A stretch of 64,000 nucleotides of DNA from Flavicella sediminum (lineage in GTDB: Bacteria; Bacteroidota; Bacteroidia; Flavobacteriales; Flavobacteriaceae): assembly GCF_006381105.1 (NCBI RefSeq), contig NZ_VDET01000008.1, positions 62,001-126,000 of the forward strand, given 5' to 3'. Under the pieces are notes generated by a model that did no database searches, had not been told where the DNA came from, and saw nothing but the letters and a program-made list of their open reading frames with translations. Both the position numbers and the translations under genes were made by a program. How positions within the stretch are numbered: the first letter of the stretch is position 1; every line of letters starts with the position of its first letter. Positions 18,263-29,245 of the stretch are shown here, one piece after another.

Positions 18263-18289
18263 TAGTTGTACAGAGTGGTGTTTAGTTTA

Positions 18290-18319
18290 GAAATATATAG
18301 TTTCATTTTGCTTATCAAA
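18290..18319 (-). promoter_or_regulatory. Probable promoter of the outer-membrane barrel gene
   Basis: On the minus strand TTTG (18316-18319) and TATATTTC (18290-18297) are 18 nt apart, one mismatch from the Bacteroidetes -33/-7 consensus, 28 nt before the start codon. Confidence 0.5.
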
Positions 18320-18611
18320 TTTGATGCCGTAAAAATCAATAATACGCTATTGTGTTGGTATGCAGTTTTTTAAATAATGTATTTTATACGTTTGTAATTG
18401 GTGTACATACTTGACGCCCATGGTAGGGTTTGTTTTTGATGTTCAATAAGGATGTTTTTTTGCAATAAATTTATAGAAATCAAAAAGCAATTTCTGAAAA
18501 CAAAGGCTGGTTGGCGTTCTATGGACTATAAAAATGCCATAGAGTTTAATTGGCTACTTTTATTTATTTGTTGAAAGATGATAGAAATGCAGTTAAAGAA
18601 AGGTGGTTAAC
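18320..18611. other. Intergenic stretch without a recognisable gene
   Basis: This is the rest of the 408-nt gap between the barrel gene and groEL. I see no convincing reading frame. A TACGTTTG box on the plus strand near 18380-18390 has no matching -33 element, and a CTATGG/CCATAG hairpin lies near 18519-18542. Neither is strong enough to call a gene. Confidence 0.4.
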
Positions 18612-18650
18612 AAAAAAAATGCTTTCGAAATTAATCGAAAGCATTTTTAA
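18612..18650 (-). terminator. Terminator of the groESL transcript
   Basis: A stem of ATGCTTTCGA with its mirror (18620-18644) is flanked by A-run and T-run, 21 nt after the groEL stop. Confidence 0.85.
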
Positions 18651-18670
18651 ATAGGTGATAGAAAGGAATT

Positions 18671-20326
<1,656 letters not shown>

Positions 20327-20427
20327 CTATTCGCATAGGGCTTTTAGCTAAAATGAATTATATAAGTTTTAGTTTGTTTTTTAACGTAAAAATTTAGCGC
20401 TGAACAAAAGTTCATTGCTATCGTTAA

Positions 20428-20706
20428 TTAAACAATTGCGAAAATATCGCTCTCTCTCATGATTAAATAATCGGTACCTTCTAATTTCAGCTCAGTTCCA
20501 GCATATTTACCGTACAATACGGTGTCACCAACTTTAACTGTTAAAGGCTCATCTTTTGTTCCGTTTCCAACGGCAACAACAGTTCCTTCAGATGGTTTTT
20601 CTTTTGCTGAATCAGGAATAATCAATCCAGATGCAGTAGTAGTTTCAGCTGCTTTAGGTTCTACAAGCACTCTGTCTGCTAATGGTCTAATGTTTACGTT
20701 ACTCAT
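20428..20706 (-). CDS. groES: 10-kDa co-chaperonin GroES
   Basis: Lid of the GroEL chamber, 92 aa. Seen: [12 protein letters not shown] at the N-terminus, the mobile-loop region around [27 protein letters not shown] and the C-terminal [10 protein letters not shown]. It precedes groEL and is preceded by a promoter-like element and the secG terminator, so groESL is an independent unit. Confidence 0.98.
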   Translation of the reverse strand: MSNVNIRPLADRVLVEPKAAETTTASGLIIPDSAKEKPSEGTVVAVGNGTKDEPLTVKVGDTVLYGKYAGTELKLEGTDYLIMRESDIFAIV

Positions 20707-20756
20707 TGTAGTTATATTTTTAAGGTAAATTTTAATTGTTTTGTTTAGTAAGTGTC

Positions 20757-20789
20757 TAAAAGTATGCCAATTCTAACATTCTGACAAAA
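20757..20789 (-). promoter_or_regulatory. Probable groESL promoter
   Basis: On the minus strand TTTTG (20785-20789) and TACTTTTA (20757-20764) are 20 nt apart, close to the Bacteroidetes consensus. The downstream element overlaps a TTGGCA (20765-20770), which recalls the -24 part of a sigma-54 site, but the -12 GC is absent. No CIRCE inverted repeat is visible. Confidence 0.5.
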
Positions 20790-20792
20790 TGT

Positions 20793-20832
20793 AAAAAAAA
20801 ATGCCAAGGTGTCATTTACCTTGGCATTTTTA
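20793..20832 (-). terminator. Terminator after secG
   Basis: A 10-bp perfect stem (ATGCCAAGGT at 20801-20810, partner at 20818-20827) has eight A on one side, read as a T-run on the minus strand, and five T on the other. Confidence 0.85.
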
Positions 20833-20857
20833 CTGTCAACTTTAAGTTGATGTATTG

Positions 20858-21208
20858 TTATTCTGCAGCTTCTTCAGTCGCTTCTTCTTTCAATTGAGGA
20901 AGTTGTGCTGGAGCTTCGTCAGAAATTTCTCTATCGTTGATTCTGTTTTCAATTTGAGAGTTTTCAGAATTACCTTCTCTAGGAATGGCAAAGTTTGATA
21001 ATAAAATCAAAGCCATTAGCGTAATTGCTAAAGTCCAAGTTCCTTTGTCTAAAAAGTTGTTTGTGCTTTGAACACCTCCCATTGATTGAGATCCTCCTCC
21101 TCCAAAAGAAGATGAAAGTCCACCACCTTTAGGGTTTTGCACCATAATTAATAAAATTAATAGTACGGCTACAATAAGTATTAAGCTAAGGAACAGTGTA
21201 TATGTCAT
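20858..21208 (-). CDS. secG: Preprotein translocase subunit SecG
   Basis: Small accessory subunit of the SecYEG channel, 116 aa. It has two membrane helices (residues about 3-22 and 55-75) around the conserved VQNPKGGGLSSSFGGGGSQS loop, followed by a charged, Glu-rich flavobacterial tail (QLPQLKEEATEEAAE). The ATG overlaps the stop of the upstream TPR gene by 4 nt (ATGA), so the two are translationally coupled. Confidence 0.95.
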   Translation of the reverse strand: MTYTLFLSLILIVAVLLILLIMVQNPKGGGLSSSFGGGGSQSMGGVQSTNNFLDKGTWTLAITLMALILLSNFAIPREGNSENSQIENRINDREISDEAPAQLPQLKEEATEEAAE

Positions 21209-21918
21209 GATTTATTTGTTTTAATGTATTCTATATTCTTAATTTGGTCTGCAAAGAAACCACTTTTTTCTGGATATTTCAAAATTAAAATCTCATATGC
21301 TTTGATTGCATTTGAATATTTTTTTTGTTCTAAATAAACTTTGGCCAAAGTTTCGGTCATGATGCCTGAATTATCCAAAACTATTTTCTTTTCTGAGGAA
21401 GGTTTGGCTTCTTTGTCTATAGGTTGAATACTCGGATTGTTCTCTATAAATAAGTCAATTAAATCTAACTTGTTTTCTAACTTGCTAGTGCCTAAATTTT
21501 CATCTCCTCGCTGAATTGGCTTTGTGGCACTAAGCTGTAACCATTCTGTAAAAGAGTGGGTTTCTTTTTTTGCAAATTCAAGTGGTTTTCCTAACTCAAG
21601 TTTGTGTTTTATGGTAGTGAGTTTGCTCTCTGTTTTTTGAATTTTTTCTGAAGTCTTGGCAAAAGGAATTGTTTTGTTTTGGGCGTCAAAATCGGTAATA
21701 TAATCAAACAAAACAGCTCGATCTGTTGTTAGGGCTGCTGTTTCTTTAAGGACTTTATTGTACTTAAAATTATTGTTTTGCTTTAGACCTTTTAAATAAA
21801 TGGCTTTGGCAAGTTGAAAGTAAGGATATTCTTTCGTGATATTTTCTATGGCTTCAATTTCATTTTCTGAAATGTTTTGCGAGCTAGATGCGAAGTTTAA
21901 AAAAATATTTTTTTCCAT
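21205..21918 (-). CDS. Tetratricopeptide-type protein in the lptE-secG operon
   Basis: Protein of 237 aa without a signal peptide. The C-terminal part shows a TPR-like helix pair (ETLAKVYLEQKKYSNAIKAYEILILKYPEKSGFFADQI). The N-terminal part (EYPYFQLAKAIYLKGLKQNNNFKYNKVLKETAALTTDRAVLFDYI) is the domain seen in the same place in other flavobacteria. The frame could start at a TTG (21927) overlapping lptE, but the ATG at 21918 is the better start. Role unknown; its constant location next to lptE and secG suggests envelope biogenesis (inference). Confidence 0.75.
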   Translation of the reverse strand: MEKNIFLNFASSSQNISENEIEAIENITKEYPYFQLAKAIYLKGLKQNNNFKYNKVLKETAALTTDRAVLFDYITDFDAQNKTIPFAKTSEKIQKTESKLTTIKHKLELGKPLEFAKKETHSFTEWLQLSATKPIQRGDENLGTSKLENKLDLIDLFIENNPSIQPIDKEAKPSSEKKIVLDNSGIMTETLAKVYLEQKKYSNAIKAYEILILKYPEKSGFFADQIKNIEYIKTNKS

Positions 21919-21920
21919 AA

Positions 21921-22436
21921 TTACCAATTGGCTACAGAAGCATTAAATATATCTTGGGTAATTCTTTCAAAAATTTCTTCTAAAGCAGCATCTAAACTAC
22001 TTCCACTCAAAATGTCATTGGCTGGATAGTCATAGAAATGTGTGAATTTTCTTTCAAAATTCTTAGCTTCATCTAAGTTGTTGTAAAAACGTACATTGAT
22101 AACAATCGTAAGTCTGTTTTCTGCAGCTGTTTGATCTGCAGTGGCCGTCATTGGAGTGATAGAATAGTTGGTTACTTCTCCTTCAAAAAATAAATCTCCT
22201 TTAGATTTTATCAAACTTAAGTTGGTTTGTCTTACAAATAAATCTTGTAAGGCTTGTGTAAAAGTCTGACTTAAACCAGGTTCAATTAAGGGAGCATTGT
22301 TTGGAAAATAATCAATTTGTATGGTTTTTGCATCTCCAGTATTACCACCTGTAAAACTATAAATACCACAACTAATAGTGGTTAAAAATAAGCTTAGGCT
22401 AACAAATAATACAACTTTCATTTTCATATACTCCAT
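21921..22436 (-). CDS. lptE: LPS-assembly lipoprotein LptE
   Basis: Outer-membrane lipoprotein that plugs the LptD barrel in lipopolysaccharide export, 171 aa from the first ATG. Signal peptide with lipobox TISC, then the family pattern CGIYSFTGG, KTIQIDYFPNNAPLIEPGLSQTFTQALQD and the C-terminal FERITQDIFNASVANW. The internal ATGs at 22427 and 22421 are also possible starts. It follows the sigma-54 activator gene by 36 nt. Confidence 0.88.
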   Translation of the reverse strand: MEYMKMKVVLFVSLSLFLTTISCGIYSFTGGNTGDAKTIQIDYFPNNAPLIEPGLSQTFTQALQDLFVRQTNLSLIKSKGDLFFEGEVTNYSITPMTATADQTAAENRLTIVINVRFYNNLDEAKNFERKFTHFYDYPANDILSGSSLDAALEEIFERITQDIFNASVANW

Positions 22437-22472
22437 TTGGTTTTACAATAGTACAAATATTGTGATCTAATT

Positions 22473-23708
22473 TTAAAGATCGTACTGTTTAATTTTTCGA
22501 TACAGTGTACGCTCTGAAATTCCTAGTTCTTTTGCGGCTAATTTTCTTTTGTTCTGATTTTTTTCTAATGATTTTTTTATCATTTCTATTTCTTTCTCAT
22601 GTAAAGATAGCGATTCGTCTTCTTCAATAGTTTCTATGTCTTCATAGTTGCTTTGAAGTGGCGGGTTTGTTTGTTGAATTTGAATCAATTCAACATTGTT
22701 TGTTTGAGAGAAGTTTTTTTCTTTGCTTTGAATTTTATCAATAAGATGTCTGTTCTCCTGTACAACCTGATCACTGTTTTCATTGTTTAGTAAATCTAGC
22801 GTAAGTTTTTTAAGATCATTAATGTCTTTACGCATTTCATACATGGCTTTGTAAATCAGATCTCGGTCTTCTTCAAAAGATTTTGAATTGCTGTCGTCCG
22901 CATTAACAAGTGCTGGTAGGTTATTGTAATTAGGTAAATATTGAATTAATTTATTTTTGTCAATGGTTCTGCTCTCTTCAATTACTGAAATTTGTTCCGC
23001 TATATTTTTTAACTGACGAATGTTTCCAGGGAAATTAAAATTGATCAGTAGGTTTACAGCGTCTTCTGTAAGTCTAACCGTTGGCATTCTATACTTTTGG
23101 GCAAAGTCAGAAGCAAATTTTCGAAACAATAAATGGATGTCATTTTCTCTATTTCTTAAAGGAGGAAGTTCTAATTCTATGGTACTCAATCGGTAGTATA
23201 AATCTTCTCTAAATTTTCCCTTTTGAATGGCTTGCTGCATTTTTAAATTGGTTGCAGCTACAATACGAACATCTGTTTTCTGAACATTGGAAGATCCTAC
23301 TTTGATAAATTCTCCATTTTCTAACACACGCAACAAACGAACCTGCGTCGTTAAGGGAAGTTCTCCAACTTCATCTAAAAAAATGGTTCCACCATCAGCG
23401 ACTTCAAAATAGCCTTTTCTTGTGGTTGTTGCACCTGTAAAAGCTCCTTTTTCATGTCCGAAAAGTTCACTGTCTATGGTTCCTTCAGGAATAGCACCAC
23501 AATTCACAGCGATATAATTTGCGTGTTTTCTGTGTGATAATTGATGGATTATTTTAGGAATGGTTTCTTTACCAACACCACTTTCACCTGTTACTAGAAC
23601 AGAAATGTCTGTTGGTGCTACTCGAATTGCTTTTTCAAGAGAGCGATTTAACTTTTCATTGTTTCCAATAATTTCAAAGCGCTGTTTTATAGCCGTTAAT
23701 CCTTCCAT
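22473..23708 (-). CDS. Sigma-54-dependent transcriptional activator (AAA+ and Fis HTH, no receiver)
   Basis: Cytosolic enhancer-binding protein, 411 aa. The AAA+ domain starts almost at the N-terminus: Walker A GESGVGKE (residues 41-48), the sigma-54 contact loop GAFTGA, Walker B ADGGTIFLDEVGELPL and the arginine-finger region FREDLYYRLSTIELELPPLRNRENDI. A long linker leads to a C-terminal Fis-type helix-turn-helix (AAKELGISERTLYRKIKQY). No phosphoacceptor or sensor domain precedes the AAA+ domain, so activity must be controlled otherwise. It sits 17 nt after miaB and heads the lptE-TPR-secG series, the usual flavobacterial arrangement. Confidence 0.93.
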   Translation of the reverse strand: MEGLTAIKQRFEIIGNNEKLNRSLEKAIRVAPTDISVLVTGESGVGKETIPKIIHQLSHRKHANYIAVNCGAIPEGTIDSELFGHEKGAFTGATTTRKGYFEVADGGTIFLDEVGELPLTTQVRLLRVLENGEFIKVGSSNVQKTDVRIVAATNLKMQQAIQKGKFREDLYYRLSTIELELPPLRNRENDIHLLFRKFASDFAQKYRMPTVRLTEDAVNLLINFNFPGNIRQLKNIAEQISVIEESRTIDKNKLIQYLPNYNNLPALVNADDSNSKSFEEDRDLIYKAMYEMRKDINDLKKLTLDLLNNENSDQVVQENRHLIDKIQSKEKNFSQTNNVELIQIQQTNPPLQSNYEDIETIEEDESLSLHEKEIEMIKKSLEKNQNKRKLAAKELGISERTLYRKIKQYDL

Positions 23709-23725
23709 GTAATGTTTTTTTTAGG

Positions 23726-25189
23726 TTAAACTGCAAATGGTATTTCTTGTGGTTCACTTACCGCTTTTCCAATTAAGGTTGCCGAAGTACAGTCTTCAAT
23801 TTTCACCATGACATAGTCGCCTACTTTTTCATTTCCTTTAGGGAAAACCGCAACATAATTCTGCGTATTTCTTGCCATCCAATGTTGGTCAGATTTTTTA
23901 GAAACACCTTCAATTAAGACTTCCATTGTTTTTCCTATATATCTATCGGTGTGTTCGCTACTCAATCTTCGTTGTACAGCAATCACTTCGTTCAGTCTTC
24001 TTTTCTTTGTTTTTTCAGGAACATCATCTTCCAATCTTTTAGCAGCTAAAGTTCCAGGTCTTTCAGAATAGGCGTACATAAAACCATAATCGTAGCCTAC
24101 ATATTCCATCATGCTCAAGGTTTCCTGATGCTCTTCTTCAGTTTCTCCACAAAAACCAATAATCATGTCTTGAGAAATGGCAACTCCAGGAATAATTCTT
24201 TTAATATTGTCAATCAATTCCATGTATTCTTCTCGGGTATGCTGTCTGTTCATTCTTTTTAAAACAGTGGTGCTTCCAGATTGTACAGGTAAATGCAAAT
24301 ACCTACAAATGTTTGGATGTTTCGCGATTACATGTAAAACCTCAAGTTCTAAATCTTGTGGATTGCTAGTAAAAAAACGAACTCGTAATGTTGGAAATGT
24401 TGTGGCGACCAAATCTAATAAGTTAGAAAATCCAACGGCAGTTGCTTTGGCAATGTCTGAAGCCTTTTCAAAGTCCTTTTTTAATCCTCCACCATACCAA
24501 AGGTAGCTGTCTACATTTTGTCCTAAAAGTGTTATTTCTCTAAAATTACGGTCTTTTAAGTTTTGAATTTCTTCAATAATACTTTGTGGGTCTCTACTTC
24601 GTTCTCTTCCTCTGGTAAAAGGAACCACACAAAAAGTACACATATTATCACAGCCTCTAGTAATAGATACAAAGGCAGAAACTCCATTAGAGTTTAAACG
24701 TACAGGAGCAATATCTCCATAGGTTTCATCTTTAGAAAGAACCACGTTTACGGCATCTCTTCCTTCGTTTACCTCCGCTAGTAAATTCGGTAAATCTTTG
24801 TATGCATCTGGACCAACCACCAAATCAACAATTTTTTCTTCATCTAAGAATTTAGATTTTAAACGTTCTGCCATACAGCCTAAAACGCCCACCTTCATTG
24901 TTGGGTTGATTCTTTTTATTGAATTGTATTTTTGTAGCCTTTTTCTAATGGTTTGTTCTGCTTTATCTCGAATAGAACAGGTATTTACCAATACCAAATC
25001 GGCTTCTTCTATAAATTGAGTAGTGTTAAAATTATTTTCTGCAAGGATGGAAGCAACAATTTCACTGTCATTTAAATTCATTTGACAGCCGTAGCTTTCT
25101 ATATAAAGTTTTTTGGTGTTTCCTTTGATGTCATTTGTCAATAAAGGGTGACCTTGTTTGTTGGCGTCTATGATTTTTTCTGTCTCCAT
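23726..25189 (-). CDS. miaB: tRNA-2-methylthio-N6-isopentenyladenosine synthase MiaB
   Basis: Radical SAM methylthiotransferase that modifies A37 of tRNAs; 487 aa. Domains in order: UPF0004 (YIESYGCQMN, NTCSIRDKAE, GVLGCMAERL), radical SAM with the CxxxCxxC cluster in RGCDNMCTFCVVPFTRGRERSR, and a C-terminal TRAM domain. The frame runs on to 25243, but the start at 25189 (METEKI) is preferred: a TATATTTG -7 box on the minus strand at 25210-25217 lies between the two possible starts. Confidence 0.95.
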   Translation of the reverse strand: METEKIIDANKQGHPLLTNDIKGNTKKLYIESYGCQMNLNDSEIVASILAENNFNTTQFIEEADLVLVNTCSIRDKAEQTIRKRLQKYNSIKRINPTMKVGVLGCMAERLKSKFLDEEKIVDLVVGPDAYKDLPNLLAEVNEGRDAVNVVLSKDETYGDIAPVRLNSNGVSAFVSITRGCDNMCTFCVVPFTRGRERSRDPQSIIEEIQNLKDRNFREITLLGQNVDSYLWYGGGLKKDFEKASDIAKATAVGFSNLLDLVATTFPTLRVRFFTSNPQDLELEVLHVIAKHPNICRYLHLPVQSGSTTVLKRMNRQHTREEYMELIDNIKRIIPGVAISQDMIIGFCGETEEEHQETLSMMEYVGYDYGFMYAYSERPGTLAAKRLEDDVPEKTKKRRLNEVIAVQRRLSSEHTDRYIGKTMEVLIEGVSKKSDQHWMARNTQNYVAVFPKGNEKVGDYVMVKIEDCTSATLIGKAVSEPQEIPFAV

Positions 25190-25313
25190 GTAAGCTAAAA
25201 ATTGGACTGCAAATATACAATCAAAAAATAGGAATAGTGACATTGTGTCAGAAAATAAAAGGTTAAAATTAAGTGAAGAAATAAGATTTATTTTAATTTA
25301 TTCGAAACTTAAA

Positions 25314-25343
25314 TTTGAAATTTAAAAAAACTCTCTACTTTTG
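25314..25343 (+). promoter_or_regulatory. Bacteroidetes-type promoter of topA
   Basis: TTTG (25314-25317), 18 nt, then TACTTTTG (25336-25343), a full match to the -33/-7 consensus. The leader to the topA ATG is about 80 nt. Confidence 0.75.
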
Positions 25344-25429
25344 CAAACAGTTATATAGGAGTGATTTTACTGAATTTTACAGAAAAAATACTTTAAAATG
25401 ACATTCTAAAAATATTTACGAAGCAATTT

Positions 25430-27943
25430 ATGGCAAAGAATTTAGTAATAGTTGAGTCACCAGCAAAAGCAAAGACAATTGAGAAATTTTTGGGAAAAGA
25501 TTTCCAGGTAGAGTCCAGTTTTGGACATATTGCCGATTTGCCTTCAAGTGAGTTGGGGATTAATGTAGATGGAGATTTTAAACCCAGTTATATTGTTTCG
25601 GACGATAAAAAAGCAGTCGTTAAGAAATTAAAATCTTTAGCAAAAAAAGCAGATACTGTTTGGCTAGCGAGTGATGAGGATCGCGAGGGAGAAGCAATTG
25701 CTTGGCATTTAAAAGAGCAATTGAAATTAACAGACGACAATACCAAACGTATTGTTTTTCATGAGATTACAAAGAAAGCCATTTTAAAAGCAGTTGAAAA
25801 TCCAAGAGATATTAATTACGATATGGTAAATGCGCAACAAGCGCGTAGAGTACTAGATCGTTTGGTGGGGTATGAATTGTCACCCGTATTGTGGAGAAAA
25901 GTGAAAGGAGGTTTGTCGGCAGGTAGAGTACAATCTGTATCCGTTCGATTGATCGTTGAAAGAGAAAGAAGTATCCGCGAGTTTCAAACTTCAGCACATT
26001 ATAAAGTGGTTGCTGAATTTTTAAACAGCGAAGGAAAGAAATTCAAAGCCACAATTCCTAAAAACTTTGATTCAAGAGAAGAAGCAGAAGCCTTTTTAAA
26101 ATCTGCTGCCGATGCTGATTTTTCTATAGTAGATTTACAAAAGAAACCTGCTAAGAAATCACCAGCTCCGCCATTTACAACATCAACGTTACAACAAGAA
26201 GCTTCAAGAAAATTGGGGTATTCAGTGGCAAGAACCATGCAAGTTGCACAACGATTGTATGAAGCCGGTTTGATTACTTATATGAGAACAGATAGTTTGA
26301 ACTTATCTGACGATGCTAGAAAAGAAGCAGAAGAAGAGATTACAAATTACTATGGTGCTGAATACAGCAATCCACGTGTATTCAAAACAAAATCTAAAGG
26401 CGCACAAGAAGCGCATGAGGCGATTCGTCCAACGGATATGAAACGTCATTCAGTAAATGTTGAGCACGATCAAGATCGTTTGTACGATTTAATTTGGAAG
26501 AGAACTTTAGCTTCTCAAATGAGTGATGCACAATTAGAAAGAACCAATGTAAAAATAGAGAATACCAAAAACGAGAAGATTTTTTCTGCAAATGGAGAGA
26601 TGATTAAGTTTGAAGGTTTCTTAAAAGTATATTTAGAAGGAAATGATAATGAAGAGGAAGAGCAAGCAGGAATGTTGCCTCAATTATCAAAAGGGGAAGC
26701 TTTAGAATATGATTTTATAACAGCTACACAAAGATTTACAAGTCCGCCTTACCGTTTTACAGAAGCTTCTTTAGTAAAACGATTGGAAGAGTTAGGTATT
26801 GGTAGACCTTCTACCTATGCACCAACTATTTCTACCGTTCAGCGTAGAGGTTATGTTCAAAAAGGTGAAATTGATGGCGTTGAAAGAGAATACGAGCAAT
26901 TTGTTTTAAAATCTGGAAAAGTAACAAATAACAACCTTGTTGAGCGTGTGGGGTCTGATAAAGGGAAGTTGGTTCCTACAGATATTGGAAACATCGTAAA
27001 TGATTTCTTGGTTGCTAATTTTTCAAATATTTTAGATTTTGGTTTTACGGCTAAGGTTGAGGCTGATTTTGATAATATTTCTGAAGGAGACCAGGATTGG
27101 ATTGCCATGATTAAGGAGTTTTATGAAGCTTTTCACCCTACAGTACAGGATGTTTCTGAAAATGCTGAGAGAGAAAGTGGAGAAAGAATTTTAGGAAAAC
27201 ACCCTGAAACAGGAAGAACTATTTTGGTTCGTTTAGGGAAGTTTGGTCCGATGGCTCAAATTGGAGATCCTGAAGACGAAGAGAAATTATTTGCATCTTT
27301 ATTAAAAGAGCAAACTTTAGGAACTATTACTTTGGAGGAAGCTTTAGAGTTGTTTTTACTTCCTAAAAACTTAGGCGTATACGAAGGAGAAGATGTTGTG
27401 GTGTCAAATGGTAGGTTTGGACCTTATATCAAGTTTGGAACGATGTATGTTTCTTTGGATAGAGGAGAAGATCCTATGGCTGTAGATATGCCTAGAGCAA
27501 CTGAATTGATTGTCGCTAAGCAAAAAGCAGATGCACCAATTGCGGAATACGAAAATTTACCGGTTCAAAAAGGAGTTGGTCGTTTTGGCCCCTTTATTAA
27601 ATGGAACAGTATTTTTATCAATGTGAATAAAAAATACGATTTTGACAATTTGAGTTACGATAATATCGTTGAATTAATTGAAGATAAAAAGCGTAAAGAA
27701 ATTGAAAAAGTAATTCACAATTGGGAAGAAGAAGGAATTCGTTTAGAAAAAGCCAGATGGGGACGTTTTAATATTCTTAAGGGAAAATTAAAAATTGAAT
27801 TGCCAAAAACTACGGATGCTAAAAACATGACTTTGGAAGAGGTTCTTGAAATTATTGAGAAAAAGACTCCGAAAAAGAAGCCTAGAAAAACAGCAGCTAA
27901 GAAACCAGCAGCTAAGAAAAAAGTTGTCAAAAAGAAAAAGTAG
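25430..27943 (+). CDS. topA: DNA topoisomerase I
   Basis: Type IA topoisomerase that relaxes negative supercoils, 837 aa. The Toprim domain (KNLVIVESPAKAKTIEKFLG, then DEDREGEAIAWHL) is followed by the core domains with the active-site Tyr in GLITYMRTDS and the RVQSVSVRLIVERE region. The C-terminal part holds repeat modules of the Bacteroidetes type (GRFGPYIKFG, GRFGPFIKWN) in place of classic zinc fingers and a Lys/Ala-rich histone-like tail (KKKPRKTAAKKPAAKKK) likely to bind DNA non-specifically. It has its own promoter. Confidence 0.97.
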   Translation: MAKNLVIVESPAKAKTIEKFLGKDFQVESSFGHIADLPSSELGINVDGDFKPSYIVSDDKKAVVKKLKSLAKKADTVWLASDEDREGEAIAWHLKEQLKLTDDNTKRIVFHEITKKAILKAVENPRDINYDMVNAQQARRVLDRLVGYELSPVLWRKVKGGLSAGRVQSVSVRLIVERERSIREFQTSAHYKVVAEFLNSEGKKFKATIPKNFDSREEAEAFLKSAADADFSIVDLQKKPAKKSPAPPFTTSTLQQEASRKLGYSVARTMQVAQRLYEAGLITYMRTDSLNLSDDARKEAEEEITNYYGAEYSNPRVFKTKSKGAQEAHEAIRPTDMKRHSVNVEHDQDRLYDLIWKRTLASQMSDAQLERTNVKIENTKNEKIFSANGEMIKFEGFLKVYLEGNDNEEEEQAGMLPQLSKGEALEYDFITATQRFTSPPYRFTEASLVKRLEELGIGRPSTYAPTISTVQRRGYVQKGEIDGVEREYEQFVLKSGKVTNNNLVERVGSDKGKLVPTDIGNIVNDFLVANFSNILDFGFTAKVEADFDNISEGDQDWIAMIKEFYEAFHPTVQDVSENAERESGERILGKHPETGRTILVRLGKFGPMAQIGDPEDEEKLFASLLKEQTLGTITLEEALELFLLPKNLGVYEGEDVVVSNGRFGPYIKFGTMYVSLDRGEDPMAVDMPRATELIVAKQKADAPIAEYENLPVQKGVGRFGPFIKWNSIFINVNKKYDFDNLSYDNIVELIEDKKRKEIEKVIHNWEEEGIRLEKARWGRFNILKGKLKIELPKTTDAKNMTLEEVLEIIEKKTPKKKPRKTAAKKPAAKKKVVKKKK

Positions 27944-27966
27944 TTACGATCCACTTAATTTAGTTA

Positions 27967-29124
27967 ATGAACTTAGATTTTTTAATACCCCTAGAAAATG
28001 AAGTTTTGGAAACGATTCAATCGTATCCAGAACATGCATTAGCGCATTCTATTCAAATACATACAGAAGAACAAGGCTTGCCAGAGCTTTCAAACGTTAC
28101 AATAGCAATTGTTGGGGTTTTAGAGGGAAGAGGTGCTGTAAATAATGATACAACTGGATATGGTTTGTCAAGTGTTCGTGAATATTTTTACAAACTTTTT
28201 CCGGGTAACTGGGGATTGAATATTGTTGATTTAGGAAATGTCCCTCAAGGGAATTCTTTAAGTGATACCCATTTTGTTTTAAAAGAAGTAGTGGCTTCTT
28301 TGGCAAAAAAGAATATTTTACCGGTAATTATTGGCGGTGGTCAGGATCTAACCTATGCAAATTACAGAGCGTATGATGCTTTAGAGCAAATGGTAAATGT
28401 GGTTGTGGTTGATTCTAAATTTGATTTAGGGAATTTGGAAGATTCTTTAAATTCACAGTCGTATTTGAGTAAGATTGTTATGGAAGAGCCTGCCAATTTA
28501 TTCAATTTTAGTAATATTGGTTACCAAACTTTTTTTAATGCTCAAGAAGAAATTGATTTAATTCAAAGTCTGTCTTTTGATGCCTATCGATTGGGAGAAG
28601 CGAAAGATTTAAAAATTGTGGAGCCCATTATGAGAGATGCCGATATAGTGAGCATTGATATGGGAGCGGTTCGAAGAAGTGAAGCGCCAGGAAATGCGAA
28701 TGCAGGACCTAATGGTTTTTATGGAGATGAAATTTGCGCGATTTCAAGATATGCAGGTATCAGTGATAAGGTGACTTCTTTCGGAGTGTATGAATTCAAT
28801 AATAGATTGGATAATTCAGGCCAGACAGCACATTTAGTCGCACAAATGATTTGGTATTTTATTGAAGGCGTAAGTTGCAGAGCTAAAGATTATCCCTATT
28901 GTACAAAGGAGAAATATTTAAAGTACATTGTGCCGTTGGAAGGGGATGTGATGAATTTTTATAAGAGTCATAAGAGTGGTAGATGGTGGTTGGAAATTCA
29001 TACTTTAACTGACAATAAATACAAGAGGCATGCGTTAATACCTTGTACTTATCAAGACTATTTGGACGCTACAAATCAAAACATACCGGAAAGATGGTAT
29101 AAAGCCTTGAAGAAATTAGGTTAG
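27967..29124 (+). CDS. Arginase-family ureohydrolase (formimidoylglutamase-like)
   Basis: Cytosolic binuclear-manganese hydrolase fold, 385 aa. Family features: IGGGQDLTYANYRAY (the GGxH motif has Gln in place of His), VVVDSKFDLG (Asp pair variant DSKFD in place of DAHxD) and SIDMGAVRRSEAPGNA (D-x-D/E variant). Several metal ligands therefore look replaced (GGGQ for GGDH, DSKFD for DAHLD, DMGAV for DxD), so catalytic activity is uncertain even though flavobacterial proteins of this type are commonly labelled formimidoylglutamase. It lies 23 nt after topA and before gldK, a common flavobacterial order. Confidence 0.75.
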   Translation: MNLDFLIPLENEVLETIQSYPEHALAHSIQIHTEEQGLPELSNVTIAIVGVLEGRGAVNNDTTGYGLSSVREYFYKLFPGNWGLNIVDLGNVPQGNSLSDTHFVLKEVVASLAKKNILPVIIGGGQDLTYANYRAYDALEQMVNVVVVDSKFDLGNLEDSLNSQSYLSKIVMEEPANLFNFSNIGYQTFFNAQEEIDLIQSLSFDAYRLGEAKDLKIVEPIMRDADIVSIDMGAVRRSEAPGNANAGPNGFYGDEICAISRYAGISDKVTSFGVYEFNNRLDNSGQTAHLVAQMIWYFIEGVSCRAKDYPYCTKEKYLKYIVPLEGDVMNFYKSHKSGRWWLEIHTLTDNKYKRHALIPCTYQDYLDATNQNIPERWYKALKKLG

Positions 29125-29245
29125 TATTGCATGTAATACGTAAGAAATTATATTAAAAAGTACAATATTTATTGGCATAAAATCATTGTTTTTGATAAAA
29201 AAAAATGATAGGTTTACGTCGAAATTTGAAAGACAAGGATAAAAT

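Noticed and set aside
20757-20789. Sigma-54 site upstream of groES
   Set aside because: TTGGCA is present but the -12 GC at the required distance is not; the ordinary Bacteroidetes promoter fits better.
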